64,000 bases of DNA from Arthrobacter sp. M4 (GTDB lineage: Bacteria; Actinomycetota; Actinomycetes; Actinomycetales; Micrococcaceae): positions 62,001 through 126,000 of the forward strand of contig NZ_JAIWYX010000002.1 of NCBI RefSeq assembly GCF_020251205.1, read 5' to 3'. This document shows positions 58,066 to 64,000 of the stretch, one piece after another (the first letter of the stretch is position 1; every line of letters starts with the position of its first letter). The notes under the pieces were generated by a model, which was not told the origin of the DNA, did not search any database, and saw nothing but the letters and a program-made list of their open reading frames with translations. The position numbers were made by a program, and so were the translations under genes.

Positions 58066-58211
58066 TGGCGCTCACGGGGATCGAACCCGTGACCTCTCGT
58101 GCGTCGCCCTGCAACGGGCCTGTTGCCTGGGTCTGCCCGACCAGGGATTGATGCGGAATCGAACCGCGGGCAGTCAGAACGCCGAGTGCTCTGCCGCTGA
58201 GCTAGAGCGCC
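58066..58211 (-). tRNA. Composite tRNA-like sequence with two T-arms
   Basis: Leftward: acceptor GGCGCTC (58211-58205), D-arm GCTC...GAGC, an anticodon arm GGCG-TTCTGAC-TGCC that would read CTG (Gln), a T-arm ending in TTCGATTCCGC, then about 60 bases, a second T-arm ACGGG-TTCGATC-CCCGT and 3' acceptor GAGCGCC (58073-58067) that pairs perfectly with the 5' acceptor. The first 3' end (TCAATCC) does not pair with that acceptor. It looks like two partial tRNAs fused, or one with a 70-base insertion. Confidence 0.4.
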
Positions 58212-58277
58212 GTGGGCCGGTTCCGGGAAGGAGCCGGCGAGGGGTTGTGAGGAAAGGGACGAGGAGCCGTTCGCCAC

Positions 58278-58691
58278 TCACTTCCAGGTCGGTGCCCGCA
58301 GGGAGTCCGGAGCCGTGCAGCCGTCGCACGGCCTGGCCGCTGGCGCGAGGTGGTGCTCGACGAGATGGGACAGGAACCGGACTCCGACCTCGACGTCCGT
58401 CGTGAACGACTCGTCATCGGCCGTGCCGACGATCTGCGCGGAGGCGACCGTCGAGTCGATGTCCAGGTCGATGACCAGCTGCAGGGCGAGGCCCGGCGCG
58501 GGGCCGATCAGCTCGACGAGCACCTGGTAGTCCGGCTCGCACGAGTGCGAGACCCAGCCGACGTGGCGCTCGAGCTCGTCGGCGTCGTCGGCGGCGTTCA
58601 GCTCCTGGCAGACCGCTGTGACGGCGGACAGGAAGCCGGTGAGGGTGTGGTCGTGGTTGCGGTGATGACGGTGCTGCACGGAGGTCGACAT
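58278..58691 (-). CDS. Unknown protein, 137 aa
   Basis: GAGGAGGGG precedes the ATG at 58691 (MSTSVQHRH). Helical and strand mix with a CDGCTAPD site near the end. No family recognised. Confidence 0.72.
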   Translation of the reverse strand: MSTSVQHRHHRNHDHTLTGFLSAVTAVCQELNAADDADELERHVGWVSHSCEPDYQVLVELIGPAPGLALQLVIDLDIDSTVASAQIVGTADDESFTTDVEVGVRFLSHLVEHHLAPAARPCDGCTAPDSLRAPTWK

Positions 58692-58718
58692 GGCCCCTCC
58701 TCGGTCGATGGGCGGTGA

Positions 58719-58856
58719 TTAGCGGATCTCGGAGTAGCCGCACTCCGGGCAGGTGTGGGTGCAGGCGCAACCGCGCCGGCCGGCCCGTTCGCGGGCCGTG
58801 GCGGGGGCGTCGGACTCCATCGGCGCGCCATCGTTGGGGCAGCTGAGACCAGACAT
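58719..58856 (-). CDS. Small zinc-ribbon-like protein, 45 aa
   Basis: ATG at 58856 (MSGLSCPND) with GGAGG. Four Cys residues (SCPND, CACTHTCPECG) suggest a zinc ribbon. Too short to assign. Confidence 0.65.
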   Translation of the reverse strand: MSGLSCPNDGAPMESDAPATARERAGRRGCACTHTCPECGYSEIR

Positions 58857-58914
58857 GGCGGACCTCCAGTGAAGTGTGGCAGGACGGGGACGTTGTCCTT
58901 CGTCGTCAGATCCG

Positions 58915-58931
58915 GATCGGCTGTGCCGATC
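58915..58931. repeat. GATC palindrome, copy b
   Basis: GATCGGC-TGT-GCCGATC, identical in core to copy a, 59 bases before the zinc-ribbon gene. Confidence 0.6.
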
Positions 58932-58971
58932 CCCTCCACGCCCGGCCAGGAACGAAACCTGAACGAAAAGA

Positions 58972-59028
58972 CAGCGCCCCGCCACGCCACTGCTGCCCGG
59001 AGGGCAGGGCAGGGCGCGCGGGGCGCTG
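58972..59028 (-). terminator. Terminator past the 59076 gene
   Basis: CAGCGCCCCGC (58972-58982) with GCGGGGCGCTG (59018-59028) and an inner CTGCCC-GGA-GGGCAG stem. Confidence 0.6.
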
Positions 59029-59035
59029 GTAGGGC

Positions 59036-59063
59036 CGGAGCCACGGAGGGATCGAACCGCTCT
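59036..59063 (-). tRNA. Possible tRNA 3' remnant
   Basis: GCGGTTCGATCCCTC resembles the T-arm and GTGGCTCC a 3' end on the leftward strand, but the T-stem is imperfect and no 5' part is visible. Confidence 0.2.
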
Positions 59064-59075
59064 GTACGGAAGCTC

Positions 59076-59306
59076 TCAGCGCCGGATCCCGACGGCGGCC
59101 TTGCACCGCTTGGTGAGGACCAGGAACTGGAAGAAGGCGACGGCAGCCGACTCACCGAGGAAGTAGTGCACTTCTTCGATCGTCATCCCACTGGGGTCGA
59201 AGTCGACGATCTGGGGATATGCCTCGGCGAGGATCCGCGCCGCCGCGGGAAGCCCGGCAGCCGGCTGGACCGCGGCGGCGGGCTCGAGCTGCTGGACCAG
59301 GCTCAT
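59076..59306 (-). CDS. Unknown protein, 76 aa
   Basis: ATG at 59306 with GGAGG; its start overlaps the upstream stop by 4 bases. Helical Ala-rich N-terminus and a hydrophobic ESAAVAFFQFLVL segment. No family recognised. Confidence 0.7.
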   Translation of the reverse strand: MSLVQQLEPAAAVQPAAGLPAAARILAEAYPQIVDFDPSGMTIEEVHYFLGESAAVAFFQFLVLTKRCKAAVGIRR

Positions 59307-59566
59307 TCCGGGTCCTCCAGGTCCATCCGCCCGGTGACGGTGCGGAAGCGCTCCACGGGGCGGGTACCACCGTGATCGGCGACGAAGACCTGGCTAGCGT
59401 GCAGGCGCAGCTTCTGGATGACGGCGCTGACGACGTCGTCGACCATGGCCTCGACATCTGGTCCGGGGTGGTCGGTGATCACCGAGCCGACGACGGCGGT
59501 GAGCCCTGCGTGCAGGGCCTTGTCGTGATCGGTGGCCTCGACGGTCGCGTCGGCGACGATCTGCAT
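59303..59566 (-). CDS. Unknown protein, 87 aa
   Basis: AGAAGGAG precedes the ATG at 59566 (MQIVADATV). Alpha/beta mix with DHGGTRPVERF. It is translationally coupled to the 76-aa gene. No family recognised. Confidence 0.72.
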   Translation of the reverse strand: MQIVADATVEATDHDKALHAGLTAVVGSVITDHPGPDVEAMVDDVVSAVIQKLRLHASQVFVADHGGTRPVERFRTVTGRMDLEDPE

Positions 59567-59632
59567 GGCGGAACTCCTTCTCTTGGCTGATGACGTTGGG
59601 GGCAGGGCAGGACGGCGGCCAGCGAAAGCAGA

Positions 59633-59669
59633 TCCCCGTCCGAGCAGCGCGAGGCTCCTCGGACGGGGA
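59633..59669 (-). terminator. Terminator after ssb
   Basis: TCCCCGTCCGAG (59633-59644) with its complement 59658-59669, 73 bases past the ssb stop. Confidence 0.7.
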
Positions 59670-59741
59670 CTGTCGGCGTGTGTGACCCGCCTATTCGGTT
59701 GTTATTCAGTTGTGGGTTGTGCTGGGTGCGGGGCGCGCTTC

Positions 59742-60233
59742 TCAGGAGAAGGGCAGCTCCTCGCTGTGGACGGCGCTGGCGACGGCCGGCTGCGGTGCGG
59801 CAGCGGCTGCGACGGGAGCCGGAGCCGGCTGGGTCTGCAGGGCCTGGTTCTGCGCCTCGGCGGCAGCGACGCGCTCGTTCACGCGGGCCTGGGTCACCGA
59901 GCGGGGCTCGAGGAACGTGATGTCCTCGACGACTGCCTTGAGCTCGAAGACCTCGACGCCGTTCTTGGTGTAGCGGTCCTGGCGCAGCTTGAGGTTCACG
60001 GCCACGAGGTCACCCTTGTGGATGCTCGCGAACGGGCCGATGCCGTTGGTGGCCGCGCGCACGAAAGCCTCGACCGGCACAGCGTCAGCGCCGCGGTTGC
60101 CCTGGCTGTCGGTGTAGTTGTGGTCGGCCATCAGGGTGAACGCGACCTTCTTGGAGCCGTCCTGGTTGTTGAAGACGACCGGGTCCTTGGTCAGGCGGCC
60201 GATGACGGTGGCGGAGTTGCGGGGGTTCGACAT
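59742..60233 (-). CDS. ssb: Single-stranded DNA-binding protein, 163 aa
   Basis: An OB-fold SSB: VIGRLTKDPVV, FTLMADHNYTD and LVAVNLKLRQDRY, with an Ala/Gln/Pro-rich linker and the C-terminal tip SEELPFS, a typical acidic protein-docking tail. It fits the plasmid replication set. GAGGAGAA precedes the ATG at 60233. Four GATC palindromes lie upstream (60334-60480). Confidence 0.92.
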   Translation of the reverse strand: MSNPRNSATVIGRLTKDPVVFNNQDGSKKVAFTLMADHNYTDSQGNRGADAVPVEAFVRAATNGIGPFASIHKGDLVAVNLKLRQDRYTKNGVEVFELKAVVEDITFLEPRSVTQARVNERVAAAEAQNQALQTQPAPAPVAAAAAPQPAVASAVHSEELPFS

Positions 60234-60333
60234 GAGTGTTTCTCCTCGTTGTGCACGAAACGCGCGGGCAGTGTCCCTGCTCCGCGCGCGATGGTGAGTT
60301 GAAGTGTTCGGTTGTCTCTCAGACCCCCATCCG

Positions 60334-60480
60334 GATCAGCTGTGCTGATCAGACGATGATCTTTCGAATGAAGACTCGGATCAGCTGTGCTGATCGAGCG
60401 CTCCTCAGTGCTCCTTCCGGATCAACTGCGTTGATCCCAGATGCCCTTGCATCACGGGTCCCGCATCAGCTGCGCTGATC
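60334..60480. repeat. Four GATC palindromes upstream of ssb
   Basis: GATCAGC-TGT-GCTGATC at 60334-60350 and 60379-60395; GATCAAC-TGC-GTTGATC at 60420-60436; and CATCAGC-TGC-GCTGATC at 60464-60480 (first base degenerate). The 60234-60465 gap otherwise holds nothing I can identify. Confidence 0.65.
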
Positions 60481-60678
60481 GAACCCGGTACGCCCGGCCC
60501 CAGGCCAGCCCGGTGCTGCCCCCAGATCCCAGAGTTCAGCCTCGATCTGATCGGCCGCGGCCACGTCTCCGCTCTCGCAGGCCCGCCGGTAGTCCTCCTC
60601 CAGATACGCGATCTGCCCGTCCCGGTTCGGGAACCGTCGCCGGAACAGCAACCAGCCCAGCCACGCGAGGCAGATCAT
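60466..60678 (-). CDS. Membrane protein of uncertain start, 70 aa or more
   Basis: The first 20 residues are a membrane segment (MICLAWLGWLLFRRR), followed by a charged helical tail (YLEEDYRRACESGDVAAADQ). The reading frame continues upstream without a stop as APIESAGVLIATLAFM, extending the hydrophobic segment, and the true start may lie in or beyond the HNH-repeat gene that it overlaps. Confidence 0.5.
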   Translation of the reverse strand: MICLAWLGWLLFRRRFPNRDGQIAYLEEDYRRACESGDVAAADQIEAELWDLGAAPGWPGAGRTGFDQRS

Positions 60679-61276
60679 GAAGGCAAGAGTGGCGATGAGG
60701 ACTCCGGCGCTCTCGATCGGTGCCGCCGGTGCGCCAGGCCTCGTAGGCGAGCACGGCGATGGAGCCGGTCTTGATCCAGCACTCGCGCAGGGCGTCGAGG
60801 ATCATCTCCTCGGTCCACTTCGTGGTCGCGCCCTGGAAGTGCAGCGGCTGCTCGGTGGTGTTCAGGCCCGCTCTCTCCAGGGCTGCATTCCAGGAGCCGA
60901 ACCGGCGCTCCAGCAGCGGCGCGGATGGTTCGTCGTCGTGTCTGCGGCGGATGTAGTCGTTGCGCGGGAGGCTGTCCCGGTCCGCGGCGCATCGCAGGAG
61001 CGCGTCGACCATCTGCTGTTCGGTGTAGGTCCGGACAGGCCCTTGGAAGGCTCGGGCCGGCTCTGCGGGCTCGAATGCCGTGCAGGCGTAGCCGTTTCCG
61101 GCCAGCGCGTGGGAAATTGTGTGCTCCGAGATCCAGTGGTCGTCCGTGTGCGGATCGGGGTTCTCGCACTGCACTCCGCCGCTCTCGTGGTGCTGGCACG
61201 GCAGGTGCTCCTGCACCTGCGGGTCCGCGATCTGGCAGCGCGGCATCAGGTCCGTCGGCACAGTCGTCCGGGTCAT
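60536..61276 (-). pseudogene. HNH-repeat (homing-endonuclease-associated) protein, probably truncated, 246 aa
   Basis: Residues 85-150 form one complete homing-endonuclease-associated repeat (YTEQQMVDALLRC to RRFGSWNAALERAGL); a second begins at WTEEMILDALREC but lacks its ending. After AYEAWRTGGT (about 60720) the sequence stops resembling the family, while another frame becomes membrane-protein-like. I read this as a truncation or frameshift at about 60700-60720. ATG at 61276. No nuclease catalytic motif remains. Confidence 0.5.
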
Positions 61277-61383
61277 GGGCAGTCCCTCTCTCGGGTCGGC
61301 GTCGTCCGGGTGCGGCATGCCGTCCCGACCCGGCCCACCCAGGGACCGGGTGACGCGCTCGGGACGCGTCGAGCACCCGTCCG

Positions 61384-61400
61384 GATCAACTCCGTTGATC
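61384..61400. repeat. GATC palindrome, copy g
   Basis: GATCAAC-TCC-GTTGATC, 108 bases before the HNH-repeat gene, in the 325-base gap (61277-61601). Confidence 0.6.
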
Positions 61401-61496
61401 CCTCCCAGCCCAGCTGCCCCCTGGCGATACCAGGCATCGCCAGGGCCTGGCGCAGACCTTCTGTCAGCCGTCTTTGGTGTCGCTCTTCGCGCATCA

Positions 61497-61525
61497 ACCG
61501 ATAGACCATTCGATTGGCCTATCGG
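61497..61525. promoter_or_regulatory. Operator-like repeat upstream of the lipoprotein gene
   Basis: CCGATAG and CTATCGG form an inverted repeat enclosing GACCATTCGA (61504-61513), the element-wide motif. A -10-like TAAGAT follows at about 61528. Confidence 0.5.
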
Positions 61526-61601
61526 ATAAGATGTACTGGAAGACCAGTCGGATGCGGGCTCTGTGCCATCCGGCGCAGACATCGACCCGACAGGAGAGGC
61601 C

Positions 61602-62435
61602 ATGGCGATGAAGACCCCGATGACGAGGAAGGCGGCATTGTCCGCCGCCGCACTGGCGGTGCTAGGCAGCCTGCTCGCCGGATGCTCCGCCGGCTCAGAG
61701 ACGGCGCAGCCGTCGCCGAGCCCGAGCACCAGCGCGGCGAAGGTGACCAGCGAGGACCTCGGCAAGGCGCTGGACCGGCTCTTGTTCCAGGGCACCGGGG
61801 CCAAGAGCGCCGACGGCGGCGCGTGCCTGGTCCGCGCCGTCCAGGACAAGAAGCTCTCGGACGCCGCGCAGGCCTACATCGTGGGCAAGGGCAGCGACGA
61901 CATCGCCGCGGTGGCAAATGGCCTGCGCGAGGTCAGCGCGATGGACGCCGCGATCATGCTCTCCCCCGAGCTGCGCGACAAGTTCGACGCTTGCGTCGAC
62001 GCGGTGATCCCGCCGACCCCGGCCCCGGGTGCCACGACCAGCAAGGACGGCAAGGATCAGGTCTACGTGCCGCCGAAGCAGGGACAGGATCTCCCCGAGG
62101 CCCGGCAGCCGGATCTCACGCCAAAGTTCCCGGTGCCGCAGGGCACGAGCATCAACTCCTCGTCGCAGCTGACCGCGGGGCTCGTTTCGACGTTCTCCTC
62201 CTATGCGCTGAACGAGGATCAGAAGAAGACCTACGCAGCCTCGGGCGCTTGCCTGGCGGGCGTCGTCTTCCAGGCAGGGTTCTCGCAGGAGACGCTGCGC
62301 TTCCTCGCCGGCGGCGCACCAATAGGGGCCGGATCGATCTCGGACTTCCTGCCGAAGGACGAGGACAAGAAGATCTGGAAGTCGAAGGACTTCACCTCGG
62401 CACTCGTGGACTGCACTGCCAGCGCAAAGGTCTGA
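61602..62435 (+). CDS. Lipoprotein, 277 aa
   Basis: A signal peptide with lipobox LLAGC (about residue 26) and a Ser/Pro-rich linker, then a mature domain of helices with ACLVRAVQDKKL and four further Cys residues (for example DACVD, ACLAG, DCTAS), which may form disulfides. No family recognised. GAGAGG precedes the ATG at 61602. The upstream inverted repeat and motif suggest regulated expression. Confidence 0.82.
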   Translation: MAMKTPMTRKAALSAAALAVLGSLLAGCSAGSETAQPSPSPSTSAAKVTSEDLGKALDRLLFQGTGAKSADGGACLVRAVQDKKLSDAAQAYIVGKGSDDIAAVANGLREVSAMDAAIMLSPELRDKFDACVDAVIPPTPAPGATTSKDGKDQVYVPPKQGQDLPEARQPDLTPKFPVPQGTSINSSSQLTAGLVSTFSSYALNEDQKKTYAASGACLAGVVFQAGFSQETLRFLAGGAPIGAGSISDFLPKDEDKKIWKSKDFTSALVDCTASAKV

Positions 62436-62512
62436 GGCTCATCCATCGCGGGTTTTCGTCATGTCGTTGACTGGCTTCTACCGATCACAGCACTTCGATG
62501 GCGACGTCGGCA

Positions 62513-62986
62513 CTAGAGCCGTTTTGGCTGCGCATTGCCGAGGTGCGCGCGCACCACGGCAATGTCCCTCGTCGGGTCGCGCCGGATCCGCTTCGACTTG
62601 ACGATGAACGCGGACTTCTCGATCACAACGAGCTTCAATCCATGTTCGGGGATAAGAAGGCGCTTGCGTTCGTCGTAGAGGCGACGTTGCTCGCCGCGAC
62701 CGACACCAGAGACGGTCTGCCGTCGATCGAAGAACGGCGACGGCTTCGAATGCTGCTCCTCCTGGAACTCGACGACGAGCTTGAGATCGGACCAAAAGCC
62801 GTCCACGGGCAGCTTGGTGCCGAGGGGTCGCAAAGGGGACGGGTCGCCGCGGAGCCAATCGAACGTCGCTTGGCGGCAGCTGCTCATGCCGAGGACGCCA
62901 TCGCACAGGTCAAGCACGTAGTGCTCATCGGACGCAGTGCGGTCGACCATGCCGTGATTCTTGCAGAGTTCAGCCGAGAGGCCCAT
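62513..62986 (-). CDS. PD-(D/E)XK nuclease-like protein, 157 aa
   Basis: SDLKLVVEFQEEQH and the following RRLYDERKRLLIPEHGLKLVVIEKS resemble DUF559-type PD-(D/E)XK nucleases (metal Asp and Glu; the catalytic Lys is replaced by Gln). Function is uncertain: restriction-type, repair or inactive. ATG at 62986 with a weak ribosome site, and the MVDR Met at residue 13 is an alternative. Confidence 0.6.
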   Translation of the reverse strand: MGLSAELCKNHGMVDRTASDEHYVLDLCDGVLGMSSCRQATFDWLRGDPSPLRPLGTKLPVDGFWSDLKLVVEFQEEQHSKPSPFFDRRQTVSGVGRGEQRRLYDERKRLLIPEHGLKLVVIEKSAFIVKSKRIRRDPTRDIAVVRAHLGNAQPKRL

Positions 62987-63056
62987 GCTTCATAGGTTCA
63001 AGAACGACGTTTGGTCCGCTCTGAGAGCTTAGGATCTCGGAACCAGGCTGATTCGG

Positions 63057-63557
63057 TCAGTGCCGGCGGCGGCCTGATACGGCCCGGTGCCAGTATTCCG
63101 CTTCTGCACTTGTCAGAATCTCGTAGATCTCCTCGACCACGAACTTGCCCAAATAAGGGCGTTCCTCGGCGCTCAAAGTTCCCAGAGACACCAGTGCAGC
63201 CGACAACAGCACATCGTCCTCAATCGAAGGCTCAACCCATTCCCGCACGCCATCATCGGCGAGGTCCTCCCAGACATATGGCGAGGTTGCTATGGCCTCC
63301 CTGACCGCGGCGAGTCGCACCCTTACGTCTCCACTGCGGGACCGCGTGTAGAGACGGATCTGGTATTCATCCGAGGCCGGAGCCGCAAGAGGTGCCCCGC
63401 CGGCTAACGGATGATGAGCAGCAATGACCTGGTAGCGGGCCCGGGCAGGGTGTCGGTCATGGAGGTCCTGGCGTATTTCTCTGATGCGGTGCCCGGGGCG
63501 CAATGTTGCAATTCCAGGGATGCGGTTGTCCCGCCTATTCGCGTTGTGTGGTGCCAT
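63057..63557 (-). CDS. Unknown protein, 166 aa
   Basis: ATG at 63557 (MAPHNANRR) after GGGACAGG. Basic N-terminal third; the C-terminal half is acidic and folded-looking (SPYVWEDLADDGVREWVEPS, GKFVVEEIYEILTSAEAEYW). No family recognised. Confidence 0.55.
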   Translation of the reverse strand: MAPHNANRRDNRIPGIATLRPGHRIREIRQDLHDRHPARARYQVIAAHHPLAGGAPLAAPASDEYQIRLYTRSRSGDVRVRLAAVREAIATSPYVWEDLADDGVREWVEPSIEDDVLLSAALVSLGTLSAEERPYLGKFVVEEIYEILTSAEAEYWHRAVSGRRRH

Positions 63558-63742
63558 GACCTGTCCCGACAATCGGCCGACGGAGCTCCCCTCCTCCATG
63601 GTAGGCCTGGCTCGGACGGAGGTTGAAGGGCGATGGAACAAGGCGGCTGGGCATACCGGAACGAGCTTGATCGTCCCTGAGGTTTTCCACATACGCCAGG
63701 ACTCCCCTACCGGCAGGCGGCAACCGATGCTGCACTGGAGGC

Positions 63743-63844
63743 ATGCTCAGCTACGAAGACATCATTCTGCTCGGGGAGGAACGGGTCTTGGTCATCCAGG
63801 AACACGAAGAGGGCCGTTGCTGGTGCGGTCAGACCTGGCAATGA
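63743..63844 (+). CDS. Possible small protein, 33 aa
   Basis: ATG at 63743 with GGAGGC immediately before it; MLSYEDIILLGEERVLVIQE then CWCG. Spacing of the ribosome site is tight. Low certainty. Confidence 0.3.
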   Translation: MLSYEDIILLGEERVLVIQEHEEGRCWCGQTWQ

Positions 63845-64000
63845 CCACAGACATCCCGGTCGGGCAACGCGGAGCCAGGGTGTCCTGGTTTGCGAAAACA
63901 CACATATGACTTCTCATTGACGTAACCACCGGGTAATGTCCAGCCCGGCATATCCCCAGCAAATGGACTATTGCCTGGCCGTCAAAAGGAGACCAAGTGC
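63845..64000 (+). other. Right-end non-coding stretch and possible start of the next gene
   Basis: TTGACG (63918-63923) and, at the very end, AAAAGGAG followed by GTG (63997-63999), which may open a rightward gene beyond the window. No clear -10 was found. Confidence 0.3.

Noticed and set aside
59076..59306. Small lipoprotein
   Set aside because: No signal peptide or lipobox; the hydrophobic segment is internal.

Overview
High-GC DNA (roughly two thirds G+C by eye) from an actinobacterium, most likely a large plasmid or phage-plasmid. Actinobacterial signs: a WhiB regulator, an Lsr2 nucleoid protein, a MAB_1171c-type membrane protein, TTGTCCACA-type DnaA boxes and frequent GTG starts. Plasmid signs: a family-B DNA polymerase, a PrimPol-type primase, an SF3 (D5/P4-type) helicase, an iteron-like array, an actin-type partition operon and an SSB, with no rRNA, ribosomal, phage structural, integrase or transposase gene. 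About seventy genes are supported, mostly leftward, in short runs closed by strong hairpin terminators.

Layout. 0-13 kb: leftward DNA-metabolism and ATPase block (UvrD-like helicase, ClpA/B-like double AAA protein, VWA protein, MoxR ATPase, PrimPol primase, a 317-aa unknown protein), then a rightward LysM membrane protein. 13.5-15 kb: small unknown genes. 15.1-20.6 kb: a self-contained regulatory and enzyme module: XRE regulator, PAP2-like membrane protein, MAB_1171c-like membrane protein and ImmA/IrrE protease leftward, a ketoreductase-type SDR and a PAS/GAF-like protein rightward, and a convergent methyltransferase. Three copies of one operator tie its genes together. 20.7-33.5 kb: accessory genes, including RarA, WhiB, a glutaredoxin, two nucleotide-metabolism enzymes, an SNF2-type helicase, a VRR-NUC nuclease and many small unknowns with 1- to 4-base overlaps.

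33.6-40.9 kb: the replication core. The polymerase and SF3 helicase run leftward away from an approximately 1.1-kb non-coding region holding an array of GTGTACCAC repeats with an AT-rich patch, the best origin candidate. 41-45.5 kb: CPBP protease, RecJ/DHH protein, Lsr2, SLOG-type protein. 45.5-47.5 kb: structured non-coding DNA with DnaA boxes and large inverted repeats, running into the rightward ParR/ParM-like partition operon (47.5-50.4 kb) and a site-2 protease (50.6-52.0 kb). 52.4-61.3 kb: mostly leftward small genes, an HD hydrolase, a nucleotidyltransferase-like protein, a secreted nuclease lipoprotein, a composite tRNA-like sequence, SSB and an HNH-repeat remnant, with 17-bp GATC palindromes in several 5' regions. 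61.6-64 kb: a lipoprotein, a PD-(D/E)XK-like nuclease and weaker genes.

Shared control is visible across the window. The 10-mer TCGAATGGTC or a one-base variant sits in at least six intergenic regions (UvrD, LysM/317-aa, SF3 helicase, origin flank, Lsr2/DHH, lipoprotein), and three promoters share TTGCNN-N18-TAGA(A/G)T. All functional calls rest on motifs read by eye, with no database search.
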